Shown: positions 1-9,437 of the stretch, one piece after another
Position numbering within the stretch: position 1 is the stretch's first letter
How the letters are laid out: each line of letters begins with the position of its first letter
Origin: Limnochorda sp. L945t
Lineage (GTDB): Bacteria; Bacillota; Limnochordia; Limnochordales; Geochordaceae
Assembly (NCBI RefSeq): GCF_035593305.1
Contig: NZ_CP141615.1
Location: forward strand, 3,193,722 to 3,257,721
Reading direction: 5' to 3'
Length of the DNA: 64,000 nucleotides
Position numbers and translations under genes: made by a program
Notes under the pieces: generated by a model
Told to the model about the DNA's origin: nothing
Seen by the model: the letters and a program-made list of their open reading frames with translations, nothing else
The model's database searches: none

Positions 1-1029
1 GGGGAGCGGGCGGCCGAGGTATCGGACGCGGCCGGCTCGGCGATGTTCGACATCGAAAAAGGAGAGTGGTCGAAGGAGCTCCTCGACGTGGTGGGGCTCC
101 GGCCCGAACAGCTGCCGCCCGTGCTGCGTTCGGTCGACGTCGCCGGCAAGCTCACGGCCCGGGCGGCCGAGGAGACGGGGCTGGTGCCGGGCATTCCGGT
201 CGTGGCCGGCGGCGCCGACAACGCCTGCGGCGCGGTGGGGGCCGGCGTGGTGCGGTCGGGGCGGGCTCACGTGAGCATCGGGTCCTCCGGCGTGGTGGTC
301 TCCTTTGCCCCGGTGCCGAGCCGCGACCCGGGCGGGCGGGTGCACACGTTCAACCACGCGGTGCCGGGCGCCTGGTACGTGATGGGCGTCATGCTGGCGG
401 CGGGCCTGAGCCTGCGGTGGGTGCGCGACGAGCTGGGCCAGGCGGAGCGTGCGGTGCAGGAGGCGACCGGCATCGACGCGTACGAGCTGCTCACCCGGGA
501 GGCCTCCCGGAGCCCTGCGGGGGCGAGGGGCTTGTGGTTCTTGCCCTATCTCAACGGCGAGCGCACGCCGCACGCCGATCCCTACGCCCGGGGTGTCTGG
601 TTCGGGCTCAGCAGCGCTCACCGGCGGGCCGACCTGATCCGGGCGGTGCTGGAGGGGGTCGCCTTCGGGTTGCGGGATAGCCTGGAGGTGCTCCAGGAGA
701 TGGGGGTCGAGGTGTCGCAGCTGCGGGCCATCGGAGGCGGCGGCAAGAGCGCGCTGTGGCGACAGATCCAGGCCGACGTGCTGGGTATTCCGCTGGCCCG
801 CCTCAACGTCGACGAGGGCCCGGCGTACGGGGCAGCGTTGATTGCGGGCGCGGGGGTGGGGGTCTGGTCCGACGTGGCCGAGGCTGCCGACGCCGTGGTG
901 AAGGTCAACGAAACCATCGAGCCTGACCCGCAGCGCTCGGCCACGTACGAGGCCTCCTACCGCATCTTCCGGGAGCTCTACCGGGTACTGCGGCCGGTCT
1001 TCGAGGAGGCCGCGTCCCTTTCGTCGTAG
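1..1029 (+). CDS. Xylulokinase-like FGGY sugar kinase, 5' end outside window
   Basis: The reading frame is open from base 1, so the gene began before the window; the first ATG at 43 is internal. The visible 342 residues cover the end of the first actin-like domain (SDAAGSAMFDIEKGEWS resembles the conserved SDASGTLLFDV stretch of XylB proteins) and all of the second. The ATP-binding region GGADNACGAVGAG and the C-terminal GGGGKSALWRQIQADVLG motif are clear. FGGY kinases phosphorylate ketoses or polyols in the cytoplasm. D-xylulose is the nearest match but the substrate is not proven. A second FGGY kinase follows 70 bases later, with isomerase and aldolase genes after it, so this is probably part of a sugar catabolic operon. 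Confidence 0.85.
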   Translation, partial: GERAAEVSDAAGSAMFDIEKGEWSKELLDVVGLRPEQLPPVLRSVDVAGKLTARAAEETGLVPGIPVVAGGADNACGAVGAGVVRSGRAHVSIGSSGVVVSFAPVPSRDPGGRVHTFNHAVPGAWYVMGVMLAAGLSLRWVRDELGQAERAVQEATGIDAYELLTREASRSPAGARGLWFLPYLNGERTPHADPYARGVWFGLSSAHRRADLIRAVLEGVAFGLRDSLEVLQEMGVEVSQLRAIGGGGKSALWRQIQADVLGIPLARLNVDEGPAYGAALIAGAGVGVWSDVAEAADAVVKVNETIEPDPQRSATYEASYRIFRELYRVLRPVFEEAASLSS

Positions 1030-1100
1030 CGGGAGCTCGTGCGGCGGGGGAGCTCGCGCGCTTCGACTGCGAGGTGGGATGGACTACGACGGGCGGAGCC

Positions 1101-2651
1101 GTGTTGATCGGCATCGACATCGGCACGACCAACTGGAAGATGGGGGCCTACGACGAGGACGGCCGGGAGCTGGCCCGGTACCGCCGGCCCACGCTCACGC
1201 ACGAGGAGCCCGGCGGCCGTGCCACGTACGACCCGGCTGAGATCTGGCAGGCCGTCGAGGAGGGGCTTGCCGAGCTGGTGCGCCAGCTCGGTCCCGGCGG
1301 GGCGCGCCGGGTGGCCGGGATCGCCGTGACCTCCATGGCCGAGGCGGGGGTGCTGCTGGACCGCGCGGGGGAGGCCGTTTACCCCGCCATTGCGTGGTAC
1401 GACCCCCGGACCGAAGAGCTGGGGCGGTTCTGGCGAGAGCAGGTCGACCCGTACCGGGTGTACGAGATCACGGGCTTCCCGCCGCAATACATCGCCTCGG
1501 TCAACAAGATCCGCTGGATACGGCAGCACCATCCGGAGCGCTTCGAGCGGGCCGTCCGGTGGCTGTGCATGGCCGACTACGTCGCGTGGCGGCTCTCGGG
1601 CCAGCAGGCGATGGACTTCTCCCTGGCCTCCCGCACCATGATGTTCGACATCCGAAAGCGCGCCTGGTCCCGGGAGCTGCTGGAGCTCGCCGCCCTGGAC
1701 GAGGCGCTGCTGCCTCCGGCCGTGCCGAGCGGCACGCCGCTGGGCCGGATCCGGCCCGAAGTGGCCGAGGCGACCGGGCTTCCTCAGGGGGTCATGGTAT
1801 CGGCGGGCGGCCACGATCACTGGTGCGGGGCGCTGGCGGCAGGGGTGGTGGCGCCCGGCGACGCGCTCGATTCCACGGGCACGGCCGAGGCCATCATCAT
1901 CGTGCTGGAGCGGCCGGTTTTCAGCAAGGAGCTCTTCCAATCGGGGTTCGCGGTAGGCTGCCACGTCGTGCCGGACCGGTACTACGCGGTCGGGGCGACC
2001 CAGGCCGCCGGGGCGACCATCGAGTGGGTGCGGGCCGTGCTGGGAGAGACGGAGGAGAGGGCGGCCCGGGAGGCCGGCGAAGGGGCCGCGGGGGTCTACC
2101 GGCGGCTGATGGCCCTGGCCGCGCATGCCCCGCCGGGGAGCCGGGGGCTTCTCTTCCTGCCCCACCTGCGGGGTGCGGTGTCGCCGCCGGACGCGCTCTC
2201 CCGGGGCGCGTGGGTGGGGGTGCGCTCGTACCACACGAGGGCCGACCTCATCCGGGCGGTCGTCGAGGGGCTGGCACACGAGTTCGCCTACATCGTGCAC
2301 AGGCTGAGCGAGCTCACGACGACGCCGGTGCGCCGGGTGGCCGCGGTGGGCGGTGGCGTTCGCAACGAGCTGTGGTGCCAGCTCAAGGCGGACATCAGCG
2401 GCCTGGCGCTGGAGATCCCGGAGGTCGAGGAAGCGACCACGCTGGGGGCGGCGATGCTGGCGGGCGTCGGAGCCGGCATCTACCAAGATGCCCTGGATGC
2501 GGCACGCCGGGTACGCCGGCTTTCCCGTACCCTGGCGCCGCACCCCGAGTCGACCCAGCGCTACCAGCCCTATCACGCCCTTTACCGGGAGCTCTACCCC
2601 GCGTTGGCCGGCCTGCACGCGCGGTTGGGGGAGCTCGGAGGCCGGGATTGA
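1101..2651 (+). CDS. FGGY-family carbohydrate kinase, substrate unknown
   Basis: A 516-residue kinase starting with GTG at 1101, directly before the N-terminal phosphate-binding motif LIGIDIGTTNWKMG. A GTG at 1074 would add nine residues. The second-domain nucleotide loops are present (SAGGHDHWCGALAAG, STGTAEA) and the C-terminal signature GGGVRNELWCQLKADISG is intact. It is related to but clearly different from the kinase just upstream, so the operon may handle two sugars or two intermediates. Tight spacing to the kinase before and the cupin gene 30 bases after suggests one transcript. The family phosphorylates sugars or polyols in the cytoplasm. I cannot assign the sugar. Confidence 0.85.
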   Translation: MLIGIDIGTTNWKMGAYDEDGRELARYRRPTLTHEEPGGRATYDPAEIWQAVEEGLAELVRQLGPGGARRVAGIAVTSMAEAGVLLDRAGEAVYPAIAWYDPRTEELGRFWREQVDPYRVYEITGFPPQYIASVNKIRWIRQHHPERFERAVRWLCMADYVAWRLSGQQAMDFSLASRTMMFDIRKRAWSRELLELAALDEALLPPAVPSGTPLGRIRPEVAEATGLPQGVMVSAGGHDHWCGALAAGVVAPGDALDSTGTAEAIIIVLERPVFSKELFQSGFAVGCHVVPDRYYAVGATQAAGATIEWVRAVLGETEERAAREAGEGAAGVYRRLMALAAHAPPGSRGLLFLPHLRGAVSPPDALSRGAWVGVRSYHTRADLIRAVVEGLAHEFAYIVHRLSELTTTPVRRVAAVGGGVRNELWCQLKADISGLALEIPEVEEATTLGAAMLAGVGAGIYQDALDAARRVRRLSRTLAPHPESTQRYQPYHALYRELYPALAGLHARLGELGGRD

Positions 2652-2681
2652 GCGCCTGAAGGGCCCGGCGCCGGCCGGGAG

Positions 2682-3932
2682 ATGCGGGTGGTGGCATCAT
2701 TGGCGGACAACGTACGGGAGCGCGTCGAGCAAGCCCTGCGGTCGCAGGAGGGCGCCATCTTTGCCCTGCCGGCGCTCGTGGGGCGCAGCAGCTACACCGG
2801 GAGGGACGTCCTCGCCCCCAACAGCCGGCTTGCGCCGCCTTACCAGGACGAGCGGGGGTACGTCCGGGTCGAGTGGTGGATCATGTCCCTCACCCGGGCC
2901 GCCAATGACCTTCCCCGGCAAGACGAGGGGGTCACGAGGCTCCTGCTGCCGGGCGGCGATCCGGTGCTGCTCACGCAGGCGGCCCGCTCGGCCGGAGATC
3001 TGCTCTTTGGGCGCTACCAGGCGCGCTGGCCGCTCACCAAGGTGCTCGACATCGGCGGGGAGCCGGTGCTGCCCGACTTCGGGCCTTTTGGGGGGAGGGG
3101 CTCGGAGGCCGAGGTGCCGCCCATCCCGTTCCACGTCCACTCCGGCGTGGTGGTCGACGGCAGGCTCCGGGGGCCGGGCAAGCTCGAGGCGTACTTCTTC
3201 CCGCCGGTGGACGTGCCCCCGTACAACCGGCAGCTGGGCCGGGTGATCACCAGGCTCGGCGTGCGGCCGGGTGTCACCTTCGACCAGGTGCTCGCCGCAA
3301 CCCGGGAGTTTGGGGTGAGCGACGCGATGTACGCCCTGGGCAACGTTTTCGAGGTGCGGCCCTACGACGGGTGGACCATCCGGCCCGGCACGCTCCATGC
3401 TCCGGGGCCTGCGCCTACGTTCGAGATCCAGCTGCCCCAGGACGACTACCACTACGTGGCGTGGCGTCTCGGCACGCGCCTTGCCCCTTCCGAGAGGGAG
3501 CATCACCGGCGGCAGTCCCTCCTGCGCGGCTTTCACGACGAGGCCCAACTCTTGCGACAGGCGGTCGACTGGGAGGTCTCGACCGCTCCCGACTTCGAGG
3601 CCCGCCATCGCCGCAAGCCCGTGCTCCTCGAAGAAGGGCGATGGGGCCGGAGGCTGCGCATCTTCTTCGACGAGTTTTACGGGGAAGCCCTGGAAATCCG
3701 GCCCGGTCAACGCTACCGCTGGCCCGCCACGGACCGGCCCCGGGCAGGGATCGTGTGGAGTGGCGAAGGGACCCTCAACGGCCCTGCACACCGTATCGCC
3801 GCAGCAGGGGACGGCGCACCGGCCGAGTTCTTGATCGCGCCGGGCCACGAGGGCATCTTCACCAACGAAGGAACGACCGACCTGCTGGTCTATACGGTGT
3901 TTCCCATGGAAGGGGAGGCGGTCCCACGTTGA
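2682..3932 (+). CDS. Cupin-type sugar(-phosphate) isomerase, class I mannose-6-phosphate isomerase-like
   Basis: A 416-residue protein with two cupin-like halves. The first half carries FHVHSG (H-x-H) near residue 146, then PGKLEAYFFPP. The second metal region shows the PGTLHAPGPAPTFEIQL segment (residues about 235-250), where His and Glu could complete the metal site as in type I phosphomannose isomerases. The C-terminal third reads like a second cupin barrel (GQRYRWPATDRPRAGIVWSGEGTLNG). Position between an FGGY kinase and a class I aldolase suits an aldose-ketose isomerase that opens an isomerase-kinase-aldolase pathway. Family placement rests on motifs only, and a binding-protein role is possible. 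Confidence 0.55.
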   Translation: MRVVASLADNVRERVEQALRSQEGAIFALPALVGRSSYTGRDVLAPNSRLAPPYQDERGYVRVEWWIMSLTRAANDLPRQDEGVTRLLLPGGDPVLLTQAARSAGDLLFGRYQARWPLTKVLDIGGEPVLPDFGPFGGRGSEAEVPPIPFHVHSGVVVDGRLRGPGKLEAYFFPPVDVPPYNRQLGRVITRLGVRPGVTFDQVLAATREFGVSDAMYALGNVFEVRPYDGWTIRPGTLHAPGPAPTFEIQLPQDDYHYVAWRLGTRLAPSEREHHRRQSLLRGFHDEAQLLRQAVDWEVSTAPDFEARHRRKPVLLEEGRWGRRLRIFFDEFYGEALEIRPGQRYRWPATDRPRAGIVWSGEGTLNGPAHRIAAAGDGAPAEFLIAPGHEGIFTNEGTTDLLVYTVFPMEGEAVPR

Positions 3933-4777
3933 ACCGGCCGATCGACGCGTGGCTGCATACCATCGACCATCCCGGCAAGCGGCTGCGGATGGGGCGCCTG
4001 TTGCGCCCGGAGACGGGGCGAGGCGTCATCGTGGCGATGGATCACGGGCTTTTCGTCGGGCGACCCGAAGGACTGGAGGAGGTCGGCCGCACCATCGACC
4101 GCCTCCTGCCGGCAGGCCCCGACGGGGTCCTGGTCACCCCCGGGATGCTGCGACACGTCGCCGGGCGACTGGCGGGGCGGGGCGGGCCCGGGGTCGTGCT
4201 GGCACTCGACACCTATCTCACGACCACCTTTCCGGGCAAGGGGGGCCTGGCGGGGGCGGGCAGCGGCCAGGCGCACCGGTCGATTGCGTCGCCGGAGCAG
4301 GCCGCGGCGCTGGGCGCCGACTGCGTGAAGCTGCTGCTCATCTTCGGCGACGCGGGCTTGCCGGCGTTCGCGGATAACCTCTCCTTCATCGCTCAGACGG
4401 TGGAAGCGTCCCGCCGCACCGGCGTACCTGTCATGGTCGAGCCCACGGTCTGGTCCTACCCCGGCGTCCCGGCACCGGCTTTGAGCGCCACGCAGCTCGC
4501 GGACATGGCCCGGATCGCGGTGGAGCTGGGAGCCGACATTTTGAAGCTCCCCTTCGCGGGGCCGCTGGACGAGTTCCGGTCCATCGTGCGAGAGAGCCCG
4601 GTACCGGTGATGGTGCTCGGCGGGGCCCGTACGCAGACGCCCGAGGCTACCCTCGAGATGGCGAGACAGGCCACCGAGGCCGGCGCCGCAGGGCTCGTCT
4701 TCGGGCGAAACGTCTGGCAGCACCCCGATCCCCCGGGGCTGCTGCGGCAGCTCCTGCAGGTCGTCCACGGGGCGTGA
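3929..4777 (+). CDS. Class I (DeoC/LacD/LsrF-type) aldolase
   Basis: A 282-residue (beta/alpha)8 aldolase. It starts with TTG at 3929, overlapping the TGA of the cupin gene (TTGA), with AGGGGAGG about nine bases upstream. Motifs typical of class I fructose-bisphosphate/tagatose-bisphosphate/LsrF aldolases are visible: VIVAMDHGLF near the start, PVMVEPTVW, ADILKLPFAG with the probable Schiff-base lysine at residue 206, and the C-terminal phosphate loop GAAGLVFGRNVWQ. It would cleave the phosphorylated ketose made by the upstream isomerase and kinases into three-carbon units, which feed glycolysis next to the glycerol genes. Exact substrate is unknown. Confidence 0.75.
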   Translation: MNRPIDAWLHTIDHPGKRLRMGRLLRPETGRGVIVAMDHGLFVGRPEGLEEVGRTIDRLLPAGPDGVLVTPGMLRHVAGRLAGRGGPGVVLALDTYLTTTFPGKGGLAGAGSGQAHRSIASPEQAAALGADCVKLLLIFGDAGLPAFADNLSFIAQTVEASRRTGVPVMVEPTVWSYPGVPAPALSATQLADMARIAVELGADILKLPFAGPLDEFRSIVRESPVPVMVLGGARTQTPEATLEMARQATEAGAAGLVFGRNVWQHPDPPGLLRQLLQVVHGA

Positions 4778-4802
4778 GCCGGCCCCCGGCTGAGGGACGC
4801 TT

Positions 4803-4830
4803 CGGGGCTACGGGCCGATAGGCCCCGTTT
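4803..4830 (+). terminator. Weak hairpin after aldolase gene
   Basis: CGGGGC (4803-4808) pairs with GCCCCG (4822-4827), followed by TTT. It lies in the 219-base gap between the aldolase stop and the glpK start. The stem is short and the T run is only three, so it may be an attenuator or simply chance in GC-rich DNA. Confidence 0.3.
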
Positions 4831-4996
4831 CGCCGATCATCGGGTCCGTCCCGAGCGACATGCGGTGCCCGCCTCTCGAGCAGGGGATGTCCCCCTGCTG
4901 GCGGAACCGCTTCTGCGGCACCGCATGAGTTCCCGGAGCACGGTGTCCGGGCAATCCGTCCGGTTCTTGGCGCAGGCAAGAGGGGGTCGAACGCAC

Positions 4997-6508
4997 GTGG
5001 CCCGCTACGTGGCAGCCGTGGATCAGGGCACGACGAGCACCCGCTGCGTCATCTTCGACGAGTCTTTCTCCGTCGTCGCCATGGATCAAAAGGAGCACAG
5101 GCAGATCTACCCGCGCCCCGGCTGGGTGGAGCACGACCCGCTGGAGATCTGGGAGCGCACCCGGGACGTCATCCGGGGGGCGCTCGACCGGGCAGGCGTG
5201 CCCCCTCGGGAGATCGCCGCGGTGGGCGTGACCAACCAGCGGGAGACGACCGTGATCTGGGACCGTCGCACCGGCCGGCCGTACGGGCCTGCCATCGTGT
5301 GGCAGGATACGCGGACTGCCGAGCTGTGTGAAGAGCTGGCCAGAGACGGCGGGCCCGACCGCTTCCGGGACCGGACGGGCCTTCCCGTGGCCACCTATTT
5401 CTCCGGCCCCAAGATCCGCTGGATGCTCGACCACGTCCCGGGGCTGCGGGAGGACGCCTGGCGGGGGAATGCCCTGTTCGGCACCGTCGACACCTGGCTC
5501 ATCTGGTGGCTGACGGGCGGCCCGGACGGGGGCGTCCACGTGACCGACGTGACCAACGCCTCCCGTACGCTGCTCATGAACCTCCACACGCTCGACTGGG
5601 ACGAGGAGCTCTTGCAGGCCATCGGCGTGCCCCGTGCCATGCTGCCCCGCATCCGGCCTTCTTCGGATCCGGCCTTTTACGGCAGCACCCGGCCCGATGG
5701 CCCATTCGGCGCCGCCATTCCCGTTTGCGGGGACCTGGGTGACCAGCAGGCGGCCCTGGTCGGGCAGACCTGTTTGGCTCCCGGGGAGAGCAAGAACACG
5801 TACGGGACCGGTTGCTTCCTGCTCCTCCACACGGGCAACCGGCCGGTGCCGTCCCGCAAGGGGCTGCTCACCACCGTCGCCTACCGGTTGGGTGAGTCGC
5901 CCGCGGCGTACGCGCTGGAGGGCTCGGTCGCGGTTGCGGGCGCCCTGGTCCAGTGGCTGCGGGACAACCTGGGGCTCATCGAGCGTTCGGCGGAGATCGA
6001 GACGCTGGCCCGGTCGGTGGAGGACAGCGGGGGCATCTATTTCGTTCCCGCCTTCTCGGGGCTGTTCGCCCCTCACTGGAACAGCAAGGCCCGGGGCCTC
6101 ATCATCGGGCTCACCCGCTACATTACGAAAGGGCACCTGGCCCGTGCGGTGCTGGAGGCCACGGCCTACCAGACCCGCGAGGTCGTCGAGGCGATGACGG
6201 AGGACGCCGGAGTTGGCCCCGCCGAACTCAAGGTGGACGGCGGCATGGTGCGAAACGAGCTGCTCATGCAGTTCCAGGCCGATATCCTGGGCATCCCGGT
6301 GGTACGCCCGGCATTCACGGAGACCACGTCGCTGGGAGCGGCGTACGCGGCAGGGCTGGCAGCGGGGGTGTGGCCGGAGCCGGAGGGGCTGCGCCGCCAC
6401 TGGCAGGAGGATCGCCGCTGGACGCCCCAATGGGATCATGCCCGGCGCGACGCGGCGTACCGGGGATGGCTCAAGGCGGTGGGCCGTGCCGTCGACTGGC
6501 TCGACTGA
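4997..6508 (+). CDS. glpK: Glycerol kinase
   Basis: A 503-residue protein, the usual glycerol kinase length. The GTG at 4997 is preferred because AGAGGGGG lies ten bases upstream and the protein then begins [16 protein letters not shown], matching the family N-terminus; an in-frame ATG at 4925 would add an unrelated tail. It has the full glycerol kinase pattern: [67 protein letters not shown], and the C-terminal [19 protein letters not shown]. It makes sn-glycerol 3-phosphate from glycerol and ATP in the cytoplasm, which GlpD (7069-8763) then oxidises. No glycerol facilitator gene is visible nearby. Confidence 0.97.
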   Translation: MARYVAAVDQGTTSTRCVIFDESFSVVAMDQKEHRQIYPRPGWVEHDPLEIWERTRDVIRGALDRAGVPPREIAAVGVTNQRETTVIWDRRTGRPYGPAIVWQDTRTAELCEELARDGGPDRFRDRTGLPVATYFSGPKIRWMLDHVPGLREDAWRGNALFGTVDTWLIWWLTGGPDGGVHVTDVTNASRTLLMNLHTLDWDEELLQAIGVPRAMLPRIRPSSDPAFYGSTRPDGPFGAAIPVCGDLGDQQAALVGQTCLAPGESKNTYGTGCFLLLHTGNRPVPSRKGLLTTVAYRLGESPAAYALEGSVAVAGALVQWLRDNLGLIERSAEIETLARSVEDSGGIYFVPAFSGLFAPHWNSKARGLIIGLTRYITKGHLARAVLEATAYQTREVVEAMTEDAGVGPAELKVDGGMVRNELLMQFQADILGIPVVRPAFTETTSLGAAYAAGLAAGVWPEPEGLRRHWQEDRRWTPQWDHARRDAAYRGWLKAVGRAVDWLD

Positions 6509-6525
6509 CCTCGGCGGAAGGGCGG

Positions 6526-7059
6526 ATGGGAATGCGGCTTTCGGGCAAGCGGGTGCTGGTCTTCGTCGAGGACGGGTTCGAAGACCTGGAGTTTTGGGTG
6601 ACGGTGATGCGCCTGCGGGAAGAGGGGGCGGACGTCACCGTGGCCGGCAGCGAGCCGGGCAAGACGTTTCGGGGCAAAAACGGCCTGAGCGCGACGGCCG
6701 ACGTCGCCTACGCGGGGCTTAGCGCCAAGGACTTCCACGCGGTTGTCGTGCCGGGCGGGTGGGCGCCCGACAAGCTGCGCCGTTCCCCGGACGTCAAGCG
6801 CCTGGTGCGGGAGGCCTACGACGCCGGCAAGATCGTCGGGCTCATCTGCCATGCCGGGCTCGTGGGCATTTCGGCGGGTATCGTCCGCGGGCACCGGGCG
6901 ACCGGCTCGCTCGGCATACGGGACGACCTGGTCAACGCCGGGGCCGAGTGGGTCGACGCTCCGGCCTTCCGGGACGGCCACATCGTCTGGGGCCGGGTCG
7001 TCGCCGACATCCCCGACTTCTGCCGGGAGCTGGTCGACGCGATAGCGTCGAGCCGGTGA
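6526..7059 (+). CDS. DJ-1/PfpI family protein
   Basis: A 177-residue class I glutamine-amidotransferase-like protein of the DJ-1/PfpI family. The N-terminal KRVLVFVEDGFEDLEFW strand-loop contains the conserved acidic residue. The nucleophile elbow VGLICHAGL places the reactive cysteine near residue 108, next to His. Two ATGs, 6526 and 6532, share the GGAAGGG site; the second has the better spacing. The family includes intracellular peptidases, deglycases and chaperones acting on damaged proteins or reactive carbonyls. Location just after glpK hints at protection from methylglyoxal-type carbonyls formed from triose phosphates, which is inference. Confidence 0.8.
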   Translation: MGMRLSGKRVLVFVEDGFEDLEFWVTVMRLREEGADVTVAGSEPGKTFRGKNGLSATADVAYAGLSAKDFHAVVVPGGWAPDKLRRSPDVKRLVREAYDAGKIVGLICHAGLVGISAGIVRGHRATGSLGIRDDLVNAGAEWVDAPAFRDGHIVWGRVVADIPDFCRELVDAIASSR

Positions 7060-7068
7060 AGGGGAGCG

Positions 7069-8763
7069 TTAGCGCCAGGCGGCAGCGCGTTCGGCGCGCT
7101 CCTGATAATGCTCGAGCTCGGCCCGGCGGCGCTCCAGAGACCAGCCCAGGGCCTCGGCCATGAGCTCGGCGACCGGCCCGGCGGCCGGCACGCCCCCGCC
7201 GGGAGCCGCCAGGGAGACCCGCAACCGTCGTACCAGCATGTCCTCCAGCGTGACGGCCATGGTCGCCCGACAGGCGAAGACGACCTCGGCCCTGAGCCAG
7301 GGGAGACCGGGCACGATGGGCCGGGCAAGGTCGGCGTCTTCTTTCATCACCTGCAGCAGCCGTCCCATCTCGTGGCCGTACGTATGCAGCAGCCGCTGGG
7401 AGATGGCAGGCTCGAGCCCCATGTGGATGCCTTCGCGAACCAGGTCCGGCCACGCTTCGGGCGCATCGGCCCCGACCAGCGGCAACTGGCGGGTGCGGCA
7501 GGCAGGGACGGACATGCCGCCGGCCCCCTGCCGCGCCTCTTCGGCGGCGATGGCGTCCACGGTGTCCTGGGCCATCCGCCGGTAGGCGGTCAGCTTGCCG
7601 CCGATGATGCTCACCAGCCCGGGTTCGTGCCGCACCACGGCGTGACGGCGAGAAAGGTCGGCGGAACGGGCACCGGCGCTGATGAGCGGCCGCAGGCCCG
7701 CGTACGCGGCGATGACGTCCGAGGTGTCGACGTGCACATTCAGGAACCGCCGCACGTGGCGCAGCAGGTACTCCACGTCCTCGGTCGTCACCGGAGGGTC
7801 TTCCGGCGAACCGTCGTACGGCGTGTCGGTCGTCCCGACCACGGCCAGCCCCTCCCACGGCACGACGAACGCAAGCCTGCCGTCCTCCGTCTCCGGCAGC
7901 ACTAGAGCCGCCTCGCCGATGCCGAGGAGCTCCCGGGGCATCACCAGGTGGACCCCCTTGCTCAGGCTGAGGCGGATGGACCGGTCGCTGCCGGCCAGGG
8001 CCGCGACCTGCCCCGCCCATACCCCGCTGGCGTTGACGACCCACCGGGCGGCCACGGTGTACCGGCGCCCGGTGAGGCGGTCCTCCACCTCGGCCCCGGC
8101 GACCCGGCCTTCCCGCCGCACCAGGCTCACCGCCCTGGCGTAGTTGACAGGGAGTGCGCCGTAGCGGGCGGCGGTGCGGATGACTGCCATCGTGAGACGG
8201 GCGTCATCGGTTTGGGCGTCGTAGTAGAGGGAGGCCTGCTGCAGGCCCTCCCGGCGCAGGTACGGGCACAGTCGCAGCGACTCCGCCAGGCCGATAGCCC
8301 GGTGCCGGATCAGCACCATGCGGCCTGCGAGCCGGTCGTACATCCAGAGCCCCGTGCGCATGGCGTAAGGCATGAAAGCCCGCCCTGCCGCCGGAAGGCG
8401 CATGCCCATGGGGCGCTTCAACCCCTGGTAGAACGGCACCACGAAAGGCAGGGGCCGCACCAGATGGGGCGCGTTGGCGGCCAGCAGCGAGCGCTCGATG
8501 AGCCCCTCGCGCACGAGGCCGAAGTCCAGCATGGGCAGATACCGGATGCCCCCGTGGACGAGCTTGGTCGAACGGCTGCTCGTACCCGAGGCGAAGTCCC
8601 ACTGCTCCACCAGCCCCACGCGAAGGCCCCGCGTGGCGGCGTCCAGAGCGACCCCGGCTCCGGTGATTCCTCCTCCGATGACGAGGAGGTCGACGCCCGC
8701 GGCCTGCATGCCCTCCAGCGTCGACGTACGAGTCGTTGCGGTGAGATCCTCAGCGAGTCCCAT
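7069..8763 (-). CDS. glpD: FAD-dependent glycerol-3-phosphate dehydrogenase
   Basis: A 564-residue membrane-associated flavoprotein that oxidises glycerol 3-phosphate to dihydroxyacetone phosphate and passes electrons to quinone. The Rossmann dinucleotide fold DLLVIGGGITGAGVALDAATRG is followed by the family signature FASGTSSRSTKLVHGGIRYL. Later motifs ALVLPETEDGRLAFVVPWEG, VVGTTDTPYDG and IIGGKLTAYRRMAQDTVD match GlpD/GlpA. The ATG at 8763 has AAGGAG twelve bases upstream; the longer possible frame to 8847 would run into glpP on the other strand. It is divergent from glpP and convergent with the DJ-1 gene, with a nine-base gap at that end. Confidence 0.95.
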   Translation of the reverse strand: MGLAEDLTATTRTSTLEGMQAAGVDLLVIGGGITGAGVALDAATRGLRVGLVEQWDFASGTSSRSTKLVHGGIRYLPMLDFGLVREGLIERSLLAANAPHLVRPLPFVVPFYQGLKRPMGMRLPAAGRAFMPYAMRTGLWMYDRLAGRMVLIRHRAIGLAESLRLCPYLRREGLQQASLYYDAQTDDARLTMAVIRTAARYGALPVNYARAVSLVRREGRVAGAEVEDRLTGRRYTVAARWVVNASGVWAGQVAALAGSDRSIRLSLSKGVHLVMPRELLGIGEAALVLPETEDGRLAFVVPWEGLAVVGTTDTPYDGSPEDPPVTTEDVEYLLRHVRRFLNVHVDTSDVIAAYAGLRPLISAGARSADLSRRHAVVRHEPGLVSIIGGKLTAYRRMAQDTVDAIAAEEARQGAGGMSVPACRTRQLPLVGADAPEAWPDLVREGIHMGLEPAISQRLLHTYGHEMGRLLQVMKEDADLARPIVPGLPWLRAEVVFACRATMAVTLEDMLVRRLRVSLAAPGGGVPAAGPVAELMAEALGWSLERRRAELEHYQERAERAAAWR

Positions 8764-8825
8764 ACGGCGCGTCGCTCCTTCCACGGCTCTTCCGGCGAAG
8801 GCCCGGGCGGGGTAACTTAGTAGCG

Positions 8826-9437
8826 ATGAACGACTTGCCGACTCCAACGAGCTGGCTCGACGAGGTGCGCCAGCGCCGGGTGATCGCCGCCGTGCGCCGG
8901 CCGGATGACCTTCGAGCGGTGCAGCGGGCCCGTCTCCCGGTCGTCTTCGTGCTCAACTGCACCATCTTCGACCTGCGGGAAATGGCCCGCGTGTGCCGCG
9001 AGACGCGTATCCGGTGCTTCGCCCACCTGGACCTCGTGGAGGGGGTGGGCAAGGACGCGGCCGGGGTGGAGTTCTTGGGGCGGGAGGTCGGGGTCGACGG
9101 CATCGTGACGACCCGCAGCGCCTCGATCCGTGACGCCCGGCGGGTCGGGCTGGTCGCAGTCCAGCGCGTCTTTCTCCTCGACTCGGGCTCCCTTGGCACC
9201 GCGCTCTCCGTCGTGCGCAGCACCCGGCCCGACGCCGTGGAGATCATGCCGGCCCTCGTGGTGCCTGCCATCGTCCATCGCCTGCCTTTTGCCGACCTGC
9301 CGCCGGTCATCGCCGGCGGGCTGGTCCAGACCCTCGAAGAGCTCCATACCGTGCTCGCCACCCCGGTAGTGGCGGTCTCCACCAGCGCGCACGGCCTGTG
9401 GGCGTATCGACCCGGCCCCCCGGTCTCGCGCCCATGA
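8826..9437 (+). CDS. glpP: Glycerol-3-phosphate-responsive antiterminator
   Basis: A 203-residue protein matching the GlpP family of Bacillota. It has VIAAVRRPDDL at the N-terminus, VFVLNCTIFDL, FAHLDLVEGVGKDAAGVEFL, GIVTTRSASIRDAR, FLLDSGSLGTAL, PDAVEIMPALVVP and GGLVQTLEEL. In Bacillus GlpP binds glycerol 3-phosphate and then leader mRNA, preventing early termination in front of glp genes. Here it is divergent from glpD (62 bases between starts) and is followed by a 308-base leader with strong hairpins before the ugp-like importer, so that leader is the most obvious target. No clear ribosome binding site precedes the ATG. Confidence 0.92.
   Translation: MNDLPTPTSWLDEVRQRRVIAAVRRPDDLRAVQRARLPVVFVLNCTIFDLREMARVCRETRIRCFAHLDLVEGVGKDAAGVEFLGREVGVDGIVTTRSASIRDARRVGLVAVQRVFLLDSGSLGTALSVVRSTRPDAVEIMPALVVPAIVHRLPFADLPPVIAGGLVQTLEELHTVLATPVVAVSTSAHGLWAYRPGPPVSRP

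Noticed and set aside
978-2618. Minus-strand open frame opposite the second FGGY kinase
   Set aside because: Low-complexity Arg/Pro/Gly translation, antisense to a clear kinase.
4808-6439. Minus-strand open frame opposite glpK
   Set aside because: Antisense to glycerol kinase with no motif.
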